From Candidatus Ulvibacter alkanivorans (GTDB taxonomy: Bacteria > Bacteroidota > Bacteroidia > Flavobacteriales > Flavobacteriaceae), in NCBI RefSeq assembly GCF_003333325.1, contig NZ_QOLC01000116.1, positions 1-16,816 on the forward strand: a stretch of 16,816 nt of DNA, written 5' to 3'. Under the pieces are notes generated by a model. The model was not told the origin of the DNA. It worked only from the letters and a program-made list of their open reading frames with translations, and did not search any database. This document shows positions 6,903 to 15,133 of the stretch, one piece after another; the stretch's first letter is position 1; each line of letters opens with the position of its first letter. Made by a program: the position numbers and the translations under genes.

Positions 6903-7685
6903 ATGAATTTAGAACTAAAAGATAAAGTAGCTTTTGTGGCTGGTGCCAGTCAGGGAATGGGGGCAGCCGTGGCAAAAGAGCTATCCAGTGAAGGAGCCAT
7001 TGTGTACGCCTGTGCACGCACCAAAGAAAAAATAGAAGAAAAGGCAAAAGGCATTGAAGGTCAGACAGGAGTTAAAGTCATTCCTTTGGTCTGTGATGTT
7101 ACCAGCGAGAGCGACATAATCAAAGCGTATGAGGTAATTCGTGAACAACACGGCAAACTTGATTTGCTGTTTACAAATTCAGGTGCACCTGCCGCAGGAA
7201 ATTTGTCTTCCCTTTCTTCGGAAGAATGGGAAAACGGTTATAAAACCATTATATCGTCTGTGAGACATCTTTGTTATCATGCCATTGACTTACTTTCAGA
7301 TCAAAGCAGTATCGTAATCAACACTTCAAGTTATATACGCCAGCCTTCTGTTGATTATACTTTGGCTTCTAACCTACGAATGGCCGTAGCGGGTATGGTC
7401 AAGACTTTTTCAGAAGAATTGGCTCCCAATATACGTGTAAACGGTATCGCTCCTGGCTATACGAATACCGAGGTAGTTGCTAATTATGTAAAAATGGTGG
7501 CAGATGAAAAAAAGCAGAACCTAGAAGAAACAGAGAAACAAATGGCTGCCAACATTCCCTTGGGTCGATTTGCAAGTCCTGAAGAAATTGGCAAAGTTGT
7601 TACATTCTTGCTTTCTCCAGCAGCCTCTTTTGTACATGGGTCAATATGGACGGTTGATGGGGGAGAATCAAAATTCCCCATTTAA
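6903..7685 (+). CDS. SDR-family oxidoreductase-like protein with atypical active site (second of pair)
   Basis: This 260-residue SDR-superfamily protein is distinct from but similar in plan to its upstream neighbour. It has a modified nucleotide motif AGASQGMG (13-20), CDV (64-66) after the fourth strand, NSGAP (92-96) for NNAG, INTSS with Ser142/143 at the serine position, APGY (183-186) and a normal GSIWTVDGG end. The Tyr-x-x-x-Lys motif is absent. Aligning on the VKT helix, residues 155-159 read Ala-Ser-Asn-Leu-Arg, placing Ala at Tyr and Arg at Lys; a nearby Tyr152 is seven residues before the Arg and does not fit the canonical spacing. Both SDRs share the unusual Arg and the S-x-x-EW stretch, suggesting an ancient duplication or a functional pair. 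The hydroxyacid dehydrogenase gene starts three bases after it. The substrate is unknown. Confidence 0.9.
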   Translation: MNLELKDKVAFVAGASQGMGAAVAKELSSEGAIVYACARTKEKIEEKAKGIEGQTGVKVIPLVCDVTSESDIIKAYEVIREQHGKLDLLFTNSGAPAAGNLSSLSSEEWENGYKTIISSVRHLCYHAIDLLSDQSSIVINTSSYIRQPSVDYTLASNLRMAVAGMVKTFSEELAPNIRVNGIAPGYTNTEVVANYVKMVADEKKQNLEETEKQMAANIPLGRFASPEEIGKVVTFLLSPAASFVHGSIWTVDGGESKFPI

Positions 7686-7688
7686 ATT

Positions 7689-8693
7689 ATGAAAGGATCA
7701 ACTCACACAATCTCAATCAGTAATAAGGTAAGTAGTAAGGAGATCGAGTATTATAAAGAGGAGCTTGGCGGGATTGCAGACCTTCATTTTCTCAATGGTT
7801 TGTCAACAGAAGACCAGACTGAAAAACTCAAAAAGTCAGATATCTTAATAGCCAGGAATCCTACCATTGAGCTTCCTGAGGTAAAGAATCATGCTTTTAA
7901 TGGCATACGGTTCATCCAACTACTTTCCGCAGGCTTTGACCATTTGGATTTTAACAGGTTTCCACAAGAAACTACTGTTGCCGGTAATATGGGTGCCTAT
8001 GCCACACCGATGGCCGAGCATGGGGTGGGAATGATATTGTCCCTGGCCAAAAACTTGGGGCTAAGGCATGAGGAAATGAAGCAAGGTGAATTTAACCAGT
8101 TTGGAAGCGGTTCCACTTTGATTGACCAAAAAGCCTGTGGAATCATTGGTTTTGGAGGTATCGGGAAGCGTATAGCACACATTATGAAGTCTGCTTTCAA
8201 TTGTCAAGTATTTGCCATAAACACTAGTGGAGAGAGTACAGAACCTACAGATTGGATTGGAAAATTGGATCAACTGAATTACCTGCTCTCCAATACCGAT
8301 TTTGTGGTCATAACCATTCCGTTAACGGCTCAAACAGAAAACCTGATCGGTCCCTCGGAACTTGCAAAAATGAAAGATGATGCCATATTGGTAAACCTTG
8401 CCCGTGGGCAAATTATCGATGAAGAGGCTTTGTACCAAAAACTCAAATCAACGCCTACATTTAAGGCGGCCATAGATGCCTGGTGGATAGAACCCTTCTT
8501 TGTAAACGAGTTCAAGTTGAGCTTTCCGTTTCTTGACTTACCAAACGTGCTCGGGTCGCCACATAACTCAGCAATGGTAGATGGGGTGCTGCTACATTCC
8601 AGCGTGGTGGGGATTCCAAATGTAAAAAAATATATCAGTACTGGTAAAGCAGATAGGTTGCTGGACTTGTCAAATCATAAAAAATTTTATTGA
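7689..8693 (+). CDS. D-isomer-specific 2-hydroxyacid dehydrogenase family protein
   Basis: This 334-residue NAD(P)-dependent dehydrogenase reduces 2-oxoacids to D-2-hydroxyacids or the reverse. The substrate-binding part includes RFIQLLSAGFDHLD and AEHGVGMILSLAKN. The nucleotide domain has GFGGIG (154-159). The catalytic Arg239 (NLARGQIIDEEAL), Glu268 (DAWWIEPFF) and His292 (LGSPHNSAM) are all present, so the enzyme should be active; the Glu argues against NAD-formate dehydrogenase, which lacks it. The tail after the His is short and includes GIPNVKKYISTGKADRLLD. It fits tightly between the second SDR (3 bases before) and the hydratase (4 bases after). A 2-hydroxyacid dehydrogenase is not part of the standard meta pathway. 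It might reduce 2-oxo-4-pentenoate, 4-hydroxy-2-oxovalerate or pyruvate, or act on an upstream aromatic 2-oxoacid; the sequence does not decide. Confidence 0.9.
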   Translation: MKGSTHTISISNKVSSKEIEYYKEELGGIADLHFLNGLSTEDQTEKLKKSDILIARNPTIELPEVKNHAFNGIRFIQLLSAGFDHLDFNRFPQETTVAGNMGAYATPMAEHGVGMILSLAKNLGLRHEEMKQGEFNQFGSGSTLIDQKACGIIGFGGIGKRIAHIMKSAFNCQVFAINTSGESTEPTDWIGKLDQLNYLLSNTDFVVITIPLTAQTENLIGPSELAKMKDDAILVNLARGQIIDEEALYQKLKSTPTFKAAIDAWWIEPFFVNEFKLSFPFLDLPNVLGSPHNSAMVDGVLLHSSVVGIPNVKKYISTGKADRLLDLSNHKKFY

Positions 8694-8697
8694 AAGC

Positions 8698-9477
8698 ATG
8701 AGTATCAAAACAAATATAGCAGAGCGACTATGGATGGCCGGAGCTTCTGGAAAACCTATCGCCCCTATTAGTGAGGAAGTTGGTGTGGAGGATATTACAT
8801 TGGCATACCAGATCCAAAACCTCAATACGGAGAGACGTATTGAAAATGGAAGCAAAATCATTGGCAAGAAGATAGGTCTTACCTCAGAGGCGATACAGCG
8901 ACAGGTTGGTGTGGAACAGCCAGATTTTGGTGTGCTTTTTCATGATATGGAAGTCCTCAATGGACTTTCAATTAGCGCCAAAAACCTTATGCAGCCCAAA
9001 GTTGAAGCTGAAATAGCCTTTGTTTTAAGCCATGATTTAGATTACGATACGATCACTACTATTGATGTGATAAACGCCATAGCTTATGCAGTACCTGCCA
9101 TTGAAATTCTTGGAAGTAGAATAGCGGATTGGAATATAAAAATTACCGATACCGTAGCGGACAATGCTTCTGGCAGTCATTTTGTAATTGGACACACCCC
9201 CTTGCCTCTATCTGAATTTGATATGGTAAATGCGCAAATGACCATGAAAATCAATAACACAGTGGTCTCAGAAGGTACTGGCTCGGCCTGCCTTGGAAGT
9301 CCTATAAATGCCGTATTATGGTTGGCAAAGAAAATGGTAGAAGTAGGCACTCCTCTTAAAAAAGGTGATTTGATATTATCAGGAGCTTTGGGTCCCATGA
9401 TACCTGTGAACCCTGACGATTATGTAGAGATAGAGATAAGTACTCTTGGAAGTGCTTCTGTTTATTTCACATCTTAA
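8698..9477 (+). CDS. dmpE: 2-oxopent-4-enoate (2-hydroxypenta-2,4-dienoate) hydratase
   Basis: This 259-residue enzyme of the fumarylacetoacetase-related hydratase/decarboxylase family adds water to 2-hydroxypenta-2,4-dienoate to give 4-hydroxy-2-oxovalerate. Diagnostic segments are KIIGKKIGLTS (63-73), QVGVEQPDFGVLF, the metal ligands Glu103 and Glu105 in PKVEAEIAF, Glu136 in AIEILGSRIADW, and the family-typical DNASGSHFVIG. Together these separate it from the related 4-oxalocrotonate decarboxylase only moderately well, but the single copy next to the dehydrogenase and aldolase genes supports the hydratase call. The enzyme is cytosolic and uses Mg or Mn. It takes the hydrolase product and supplies the aldolase. 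The next gene starts 19 bases downstream. The order hydratase, acetaldehyde dehydrogenase, aldolase is that of dmpEFG. Confidence 0.92.
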   Translation: MSIKTNIAERLWMAGASGKPIAPISEEVGVEDITLAYQIQNLNTERRIENGSKIIGKKIGLTSEAIQRQVGVEQPDFGVLFHDMEVLNGLSISAKNLMQPKVEAEIAFVLSHDLDYDTITTIDVINAIAYAVPAIEILGSRIADWNIKITDTVADNASGSHFVIGHTPLPLSEFDMVNAQMTMKINNTVVSEGTGSACLGSPINAVLWLAKKMVEVGTPLKKGDLILSGALGPMIPVNPDDYVEIEISTLGSASVYFTS

Positions 9478-9496
9478 AAGTAAAACGGAATAAGAG

Positions 9497-10423
9497 ATGA
9501 AGACAAAAGTAGCAATCATTGGTTCCGGAAACATTGGAACGGATTTGTTAATAAAAATTTTGAGGTACTCGGAGACATTGGAAGTTGCTGCCATGGTGGG
9601 CATTGATCCGAAATCCGATGGGCTGGCCCGTGCAGCACGAATGGATGTGCCAACCTGCCATACAGGAGTAGATGGCCTTTTGGAAATGCCAGAATGGAAC
9701 GACATTAAGATTGTGTTTGATGCTACCTCCGCCAAGGCCCATTTGTACAACTGGGAAAAAATACGTCAGTTCTCAGATAAACGCATGATTGACCTTACTC
9801 CCGCTTCAGTTGGGCCATATCTTGTGCCAGCAGTAAATTTTTCTGACCACATGGAAGCCTTGAATGTAAACATGGTCACATGTGGTGGACAGGCTACTAT
9901 TCCAATAGTGGCTGCTATTAGTGATGTGGTAAAAGTGCACTATGGTGAAATTGTCGCCTCAATAGCGAGTAAATCTGCAGGTCCCGGAACCCGAGCAAAC
10001 ATTGATGAGTTTACAGAAACCACTTCCCGAGGTATTGAGAAGATTGGAAAAGCCGAAAAGGGAAAGGCCATTATTATTTTGAACCCTGCCGAGCCTCCGT
10101 TGGTGATGAGGGATACAGTTTTCACACTTTCTGAAATGGGTGATAAAGAAGCCATTCGCAAGAGCATCCGTGCAAAGGTGGAATTGGTACAAGAATATGT
10201 TCCAGGGTATAAACTTCATCAGGAAATATTGTTTGATGAAATCCCCGCATCAAATCCTGTCCTAATTCAGGGGTTGGGCTATCGGCACGGATTAAAAACT
10301 TCCGTTTATCTGAAAATCACTGGAGCAGGACATTATCTGCCAGAATATGCTGGTAACCTTGATATTATGACCAGTGCGGCCAGGGCTACAGCAGAGCGTT
10401 TAGTCAAATCTATTCAATCCTAA
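9497..10423 (+). CDS. dmpF: Acetaldehyde dehydrogenase, CoA-acylating
   Basis: This 308-residue enzyme oxidises acetaldehyde with NAD+ and CoA to acetyl-CoA. It matches the DmpF/MhpF family end to end. The N-terminal nucleotide-binding [15 protein letters not shown] (4-18), [23 protein letters not shown], the catalytic Cys129 in [13 protein letters not shown] (bases 9881-9883), the [17 protein letters not shown] block and the C-terminal [18 protein letters not shown] are all present. In characterised bacteria it forms a tight complex with the aldolase, and acetaldehyde is passed from one to the other by an internal channel; the adjacent aldolase gene, five bases downstream, fits this. No truncation or odd residues were seen. 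Function is among the surest in the window. Confidence 0.97.
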   Translation: MKTKVAIIGSGNIGTDLLIKILRYSETLEVAAMVGIDPKSDGLARAARMDVPTCHTGVDGLLEMPEWNDIKIVFDATSAKAHLYNWEKIRQFSDKRMIDLTPASVGPYLVPAVNFSDHMEALNVNMVTCGGQATIPIVAAISDVVKVHYGEIVASIASKSAGPGTRANIDEFTETTSRGIEKIGKAEKGKAIIILNPAEPPLVMRDTVFTLSEMGDKEAIRKSIRAKVELVQEYVPGYKLHQEILFDEIPASNPVLIQGLGYRHGLKTSVYLKITGAGHYLPEYAGNLDIMTSAARATAERLVKSIQS

Positions 10424-10428
10424 ATTAA

Positions 10429-11430
10429 ATGAAAAAGCCATATATACAAGATGTAACTCTACGAGACGGCATGCACCCTATAGGTCATCAGTACACCAAA
10501 GAACAAGTAAAGGAGCTGGCTATAGCACTTGACCGTGCTGGTGTAGATGCCATTGAAATAGCACATGGTGATGGGCTCGCAGGGGGTAGCTTCACTTTCG
10601 GTTTTGGAGCACAGACGGATTGGGAGTGGCTGGAAGGCATCAGCGAAGAGCTGACCCATGCTCGACTGACTACTCTTATACTGCCTGGTATAGCCACTAT
10701 GGAAGACCTCGAAAAAGCCAAAAATATGGGCGTGGAGTCCGTGCGGATCGCAACTCACTGTACAGAAGCCGATACTGCAATTCAGCACATACAAGGGGCA
10801 AAAAAATTGGGCATGGATGTAGGTGGATTTTTGATGATGGCTCATATGAACAGCCCAAAAAATCTAGCAGAACAAGCCAAAATCATGGAACAAGCTGGCG
10901 CTGATTGTGTATATGTAACCGACTCGGCCGGAGCTTTGCTTATGAATGATGTGAAAGATAGGATAGAGGCATTTAAAGAAATTTTGGAACCATCAACCGA
11001 AATCGGCATTCATTGCCATCATAACTTATCACTGGGAGTGGCCAATACCATAATAGCCATGCAGCATGGGGCTACTCGCCTGGATGCTTCACTTACTGGT
11101 ATGGGGGCTGGTGCGGGCAATGCGCCACTGGAAGTGCTCATAGCTGTACTCAATAAAATGGAGGTGTCGCATAACTGCGACCTGTATAAACTTATGGATA
11201 CCGCAGAAGACATTGTGCGCCCACTCCAAAAAAGACCTGTTCGTGTGGATCGGGAAACTCTTTCTTTGGGCTATGCTGGGGTTTATTCCAGTTTTTTATT
11301 GCACTCAGAGCGAGCTGCCCAAAAGTATGGTCTGGATACACGGGCCATTCTTGAGGAGTTGGCACGCAGGGGTATGGTGGGTGGCCAGGAAGATATGATC
11401 GTGGATGTGGCTTTGGATATGATAAAATGA
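10429..11430 (+). CDS. dmpG: 4-hydroxy-2-oxovalerate aldolase
   Basis: This 333-residue metal-dependent class II aldolase cleaves 4-hydroxy-2-oxovalerate to pyruvate and acetaldehyde, the last ring-carbon step of the pathway. The N-terminal DVTLRDGMH supplies Arg12, metal ligand Asp13 and His16. The second metal motif is [11 protein letters not shown] with His195 and His197. The [12 protein letters not shown] and [12 protein letters not shown] segments, and the C-terminal [13 protein letters not shown], are family hallmarks, the last part belonging to the region that contacts the acylating dehydrogenase. The length is normal. It is the last gene of the catabolic block. No convincing terminator follows, and the next recognisable sequence is a decayed transposase about 160 bases on. 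Position after dmpF-type and dmpE-type genes reproduces the classical order. Confidence 0.97.
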   Translation: MKKPYIQDVTLRDGMHPIGHQYTKEQVKELAIALDRAGVDAIEIAHGDGLAGGSFTFGFGAQTDWEWLEGISEELTHARLTTLILPGIATMEDLEKAKNMGVESVRIATHCTEADTAIQHIQGAKKLGMDVGGFLMMAHMNSPKNLAEQAKIMEQAGADCVYVTDSAGALLMNDVKDRIEAFKEILEPSTEIGIHCHHNLSLGVANTIIAMQHGATRLDASLTGMGAGAGNAPLEVLIAVLNKMEVSHNCDLYKLMDTAEDIVRPLQKRPVRVDRETLSLGYAGVYSSFLLHSERAAQKYGLDTRAILEELARRGMVGGQEDMIVDVALDMIK

Positions 11431-11591
11431 ATTAGAACTCTGACCGATGCGCTATCCTACGGAAGGAAAATAAGGATGTTAAATGTCAATAAAAATAATG
11501 TATTATACCCATTGTGCATTATGATCTAAATGAAAAAAGTTGTCCATATTACCGATAACCAGTAACTTGTTTATATTATAAAACATTAACT
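11431..11591. other. Non-coding gap between aldolase gene and transposase remnant
   Basis: This is AT-rich sequence of 161 bases. I see no gene, no RNA and no strong terminator. ATCCT and AGGAT near 11455-11475 could form only a weak five-pair stem. The left end of the IS should lie here, but I could not recognise its inverted repeat. Confidence 0.5.
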
Positions 11592-12219
11592 ATGAACAAC
11601 TTAAAAGTAAATTACGAAAGAATATTGGAAGTATTAAAATATAAAATGAACAACTTTTGTCATACCAAAGATGTCAACCAAAGCTCAGCTACTTAGAGCT
11701 TATTAGTTTGAGTTTAACTGCGGAATATATGGGAATTGATAGTGAGAACGACTTGTTCAAAAATTTTCTTTGCCAATTGGATTAAAAACAGAACGAAGTG
11801 TTTATAATAGAAGGTAACGGAAATTGGCAACCGAGTCCAATCCTATTCTTTTAAAACTATCCTGTTAGTTCAATGAGTTTGAAAATTATTTTGTTGTAGA
11901 TAGCATGCCCTTGGAAGTCTGTAAATTATCACGAAGCTAGCACTCTAAGATTTGTTAAGAGGACACCCACGCCTTTCCGGATAAAGGTTATTTTGCAGCA
12001 CAAAGTGCTTGTTCGGTAGAAGGTATTTTTCAAAGCATTGATCTGAGCCCTGCTTCTGTACACGACATCAATTGCCTTAATGACATTAAGATGTGGATAA
12101 GCGACTGTACATTAATTGGTGATAGAGGTTATTTGTGAGCAGAAATTCAGCTCAACCTGTTTGAGACCTGTAACATAACCTTAAATACACCTATGAGAAG
12201 AAATCAAAAACAGTTTTAG
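11592..12219 (+). pseudogene. IS982-family transposase remnant, frameshifted and 3'-truncated
   Basis: Three reading frames joined in order resemble an IS982-family transposase. The N-terminus MNNLKVNYERILEVLK starts at 11592. The frame from about 11672 gives SLSLTAEYMGIDSENDLFKN. The frame from 11770 gives LPIGLKTERSVYNRR, VVDSMPLEVCKLS, DLSPASVHDI, CTLIGDRGYL and LNLFETCN. Five internal stops interrupt the last frame (11815, 11866, 11938, 11956, 12136) and one interrupts the first (11694). The first two DDE aspartates are recognisable (codons 11899 and 12121), but the Glu region and roughly the last 80 residues are missing; a short internal deletion also lies between KGYFAAQSA and CSVEG (around 12000). 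No terminal inverted repeats were found. It is inactive and has been decaying for some time. It separates the catabolic block from the efflux genes, and its 3' end abuts the TetR gene. Confidence 0.85.
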
Positions 12220-12815
12220 TGCAAATCAAAATAAGCATTGGTATAATTATTTGTTATGATTCCTTTTAAATTATAAATGACTAAGTGTTTAAATAATTCG
12301 GCTTTTCCGTAAGATTCAAATAAATTGTTCTTTTTAAACACCAGATTGTCAATTCTAAAAAAATAGATTTTCACGAGTAGTTCTAAATTAATATCTTCTT
12401 TTATATCTCCAGCTTCTTGTGCTTGCTTAAGTAACTTATAAACAATATTATGTGATAATTCTTTCACAAAATTATTGAACAGCAAATTTGCTTTGGGATA
12501 ATACTTTTCCAATCCGAAAAGAAAAGAGGGCTTAAAGTATTTTAAATACTCAAACCCTCTCTGGTAAATTAATATGACACACAAAATAGGGTCTTTGCCG
12601 TGGCTTTTGATCAGCCCATTTATATCTTCTTTATACTCGTTCAATAAACTTTCAAGACTGGAGGTTACCAGGTCTTCTTTGTTTTCAAAATATGTATAAA
12701 TTGTTTTTTTCGATATACCAAGATCATTTGCTAAATCGTCTAACGTTACGTGTTTACTTCCAAATTGGGTAAACTTTGTAATAGAATACGCTAACAATTC
12801 TGCTTTAGTGACCAT
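12216..12815 (-). CDS. TetR/AcrR-family transcriptional regulator
   Basis: This 199-residue protein has the N-terminal TetR helix-turn-helix. VTLDDLANDLGISKKTIYTYFENKEDLV (residues 23-50) is a close match to the family pattern, including the K-x-T-I-Y-x-Y-F-x-x-K-x-x-L recognition element. The rest is an all-helical ligand-binding and dimerisation domain with no recognisable specificity. It is the last gene of a - strand run that includes a TolC-type factor and an RND pump fragment, and regulators of this kind usually repress such efflux genes when no drug or metabolite is bound. It starts 34 bases after the universal stress protein gene. Its stop lies within the end of the IS remnant, so the 3' end touches a junction, but the length is normal and the protein looks complete. 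Confidence 0.91.
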   Translation of the reverse strand: MVTKAELLAYSITKFTQFGSKHVTLDDLANDLGISKKTIYTYFENKEDLVTSSLESLLNEYKEDINGLIKSHGKDPILCVILIYQRGFEYLKYFKPSFLFGLEKYYPKANLLFNNFVKELSHNIVYKLLKQAQEAGDIKEDINLELLVKIYFFRIDNLVFKKNNLFESYGKAELFKHLVIYNLKGIITNNYTNAYFDLH

Positions 12816-12849
12816 CTTTCAGTTATTTGTAACCTTTCGTTTTTAAATA

Positions 12850-13665
12850 TCAATCTATTGGAATTGACAATAATGGTATGTTTATGCCTGAGGCCATGAC
12901 CCTGGTTTTGCTTCTATGGACTATAGATTCCCAAAAACCATATTTTTTTGGCATCATCACTAACAAATCAAAACTTGATTTTTCAATCTCCTTCTCTATT
13001 GCTTTTATTACGGTATCAGAGTTTACTTTCTTATAAAAATACGTAACATTTTCCAGACCTTTTTCTATATTCTCAAAACCTTTGTTTTCTGATTTTAGTT
13101 CATTTATTTTTTTTTCTACATAAAACACAGTTACTTCAGATTTAAGTTGAATGGCAGCTCTCTTTAATTTTGCCAAAGTTCGTAAAGGTATATCCTGCAT
13201 TATATCGCAGGCAAAAAGAATCTTGCGGATACCAGAAAATTTAGCGTTTACGGGAATAGCCAACACTGGAAAATTTTTCATACTGATTAAGGTCGTTGTT
13301 GGGTTTCCGAGCAAATTTTGTTCTAGTGATTTGGCCGACATTCCCATAACTAGAAATTTTGAGTTATAAGATTTCAATATAGAATCTATTTCAAGTTCAA
13401 AATCCAGATAACTACATTGGTACTCAACTTTAATTTTGAATTTATTGGATAATTTTAAAGCTTGTTTTCTTAATTTCTCTTTGGTGCTTTCAATCAAGGC
13501 GTCCATTGAGGTCGCCGATATTCGCGCATTTGAAGCATGAATAGGCAACTTAAAAGCGTTAAAAAGCACCAGTTTAGTATTTAATAGTTGAGCTAATGAT
13601 GCTGAATATAGTACAGCATTATCTGAGGTTTTAGAAAAATTTGTTGCAACTAAAATTGAATACAT
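12850..13665 (-). CDS. Universal stress protein, two tandem Usp domains
   Basis: This 271-residue protein consists of two universal stress protein folds in tandem (about 1-139 and 146-270), a common form in Bacteroidetes. Each half begins with a beta-strand of the SILVATNFS or KILFACDI type and ends with a PVLAIPV or IPLLSIPI strand. In the first half, MGMSAKSLEQNLLGNPTTT (107-125) lies where the ATP-binding G-x-x-G-x9-G-S/T loop is expected, but the first glycine pattern is imperfect. The second half has PKKYGFWESIVHRSKT instead, which is not a good ATP site. It is cytosolic, with a role in stress survival in general terms; the specific function is unknown. It sits between the TolC-type gene (35 bases upstream) and the TetR gene, so it may be induced with the efflux system. 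Confidence 0.9.
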   Translation of the reverse strand: MYSILVATNFSKTSDNAVLYSASLAQLLNTKLVLFNAFKLPIHASNARISATSMDALIESTKEKLRKQALKLSNKFKIKVEYQCSYLDFELEIDSILKSYNSKFLVMGMSAKSLEQNLLGNPTTTLISMKNFPVLAIPVNAKFSGIRKILFACDIMQDIPLRTLAKLKRAAIQLKSEVTVFYVEKKINELKSENKGFENIEKGLENVTYFYKKVNSDTVIKAIEKEIEKSSFDLLVMMPKKYGFWESIVHRSKTRVMASGINIPLLSIPID

Positions 13666-13700
13666 AGTTATGGTTAATAATGTTTAGTATGTAATTGATA

Positions 13701-15122
13701 TTATCGCCATCCACCGCCAAGTGCTTCATATAAATCTACAACAGCTACTAATTGTTGTAATTTACTATCTATAATATTAAGCTCTGCATTTAAGGCGCGT
13801 TCTCTGGCTGTTAATAAGTCCAGATAATTGGCATATCCATTTTTAAGTAATTCTTCAGAGTTTGTTTCTGCTGTACGCAAGGCTTCAACTTCATTTTTTC
13901 TAAATTCGAATTTTTTAGTTTCAGCTTCATAAGTAAACAGTGCATTGGATACTTCACTTCCGGCAATCAACAAAGTCTTTTTAAACTCAAGTAATGCCTG
14001 CTCTTGTTGTGCAATTGCTACTTCTTTTTGAGTTTTTAAAGCACGTTTATTAAATAATGGTTGTGCTAAACCTCCAATGATATTAGCAAATAATGAATTG
14101 GTATTAAATAACTCATCTAATTCTAAACTTTGAAATCCTCCTGACGCTGTTAATTTTAATGATGGATACAAGTTGCTTTTAGCTACATTTGTCAACTCAA
14201 AAGATTGAATTAAACCATATTCAGCAGCCATAACATCCGGTCTGTTACTGAGTAATGTTGCAGGTACACCAAGCACAATATCTTGTTTTATATTCTGTAA
14301 ATTCAAGCTGCTTCTTTCAAAATATTGCGGTGCTTTTCCCAATAAAATACTTAGGGTATTTTCAGTATAAAAAATAGCTGTCTCGATATCTACCTGTAAT
14401 GCCCTTGCGCTATTGTATTGTGCAATATTTTGGTCTACCGCAATTTGTGTGACTTGACCTGCCTCTTTTAGGGCTTTAATTGTTGTTACACTACTATCTC
14501 TGGTTGCAATAGTTTCTTTAGTGATTTTTAACTGGGCATCTAAAGCCAATAAGTTATAATACGTATTCGCAATACTGGAAATCAACTGCGTTTTTACGGC
14601 TTGATGGCCTGCAACGCTTTGCAAATATGCTGCTTGTGTTGCTCTTTTATTGCTTCGTATTTTTCCCCAAATATCTGCTTCCCAAGATAGGTTTGCTGTA
14701 ACATCAAACTGGTCTGTAGAAGTATTACTTAAAAATTCACCAAACTGGGTGTTTTTAGATAATTCTTGATGTGTCCAGTTTGCACCAACATTAACCGATG
14801 GCAAGTACCCTGCTTTACCTTGCTTGGCATACGCCTGGGCTGCTATAATTTGCTGAAGCGCAATACGAACATCCATATTATTTTGCAGACCTTCTTCTAT
14901 ATATTGTTGAAGATATTGGTCTGTAAATAAGGATTTCCAAGATACATCTGCTATCGAAACACTGTCTGTTGGCAAATTTTCTGTTCGGTAAAGGGCTTCG
15001 GTTTCAGTGTCTATATTTGGTCTCACATAATCCTTAGCCACAAAACAGCTTTGCAAGGTGAATGCAATAACCAACATCAATGTTGCTTTTCTAAAATTTC
15101 TATGTTTTATAATTAATTTCAT
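13701..15122 (-). CDS. TolC/NodT-family outer-membrane efflux lipoprotein
   Basis: This is the outer-membrane channel of a tripartite RND efflux system. From ATG 15122 the product has 473 residues. A basic N-terminus (MKLIIKHRNFRK) and hydrophobic segment end in FTLQSC, a lipobox with the lipid-attached cysteine at residue 26, followed by the family-typical DYVRPNID. Two repeats of the outer-membrane-efflux domain follow, with long coiled helices, the NLSWEADIWGKIRSNKRATQAAYL block, the LLSNRPDVMAAEYGL block and the closing VDLYEALGGGW. A TTG at 15137 would add five residues and is less likely. It follows the RND fragment by 11 bases, which reproduces the common pump-then-channel order. The gene is intact, but its pump partner is not. 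Confidence 0.95.
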   Translation of the reverse strand: MKLIIKHRNFRKATLMLVIAFTLQSCFVAKDYVRPNIDTETEALYRTENLPTDSVSIADVSWKSLFTDQYLQQYIEEGLQNNMDVRIALQQIIAAQAYAKQGKAGYLPSVNVGANWTHQELSKNTQFGEFLSNTSTDQFDVTANLSWEADIWGKIRSNKRATQAAYLQSVAGHQAVKTQLISSIANTYYNLLALDAQLKITKETIATRDSSVTTIKALKEAGQVTQIAVDQNIAQYNSARALQVDIETAIFYTENTLSILLGKAPQYFERSSLNLQNIKQDIVLGVPATLLSNRPDVMAAEYGLIQSFELTNVAKSNLYPSLKLTASGGFQSLELDELFNTNSLFANIIGGLAQPLFNKRALKTQKEVAIAQQEQALLEFKKTLLIAGSEVSNALFTYEAETKKFEFRKNEVEALRTAETNSEELLKNGYANYLDLLTARERALNAELNIIDSKLQQLVAVVDLYEALGGGWR

Positions 15123-15133
15123 TGTTTTATACT

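Noticed and set aside
6137..7685. The SDRs as cis-dihydrodiol dehydrogenases of an upper aromatic pathway
   Set aside because: Those enzymes carry the standard Tyr-x-x-x-Lys pair, which both proteins lack, and no ring dioxygenase is present.
7689..8693. Reading the hydroxyacid dehydrogenase as an NAD-dependent formate dehydrogenase that removes formate from the hydrolase step
   Set aside because: The catalytic Glu268 and the DAWWIEP context fit hydroxyacid dehydrogenases; formate dehydrogenases have a different set of residues there.
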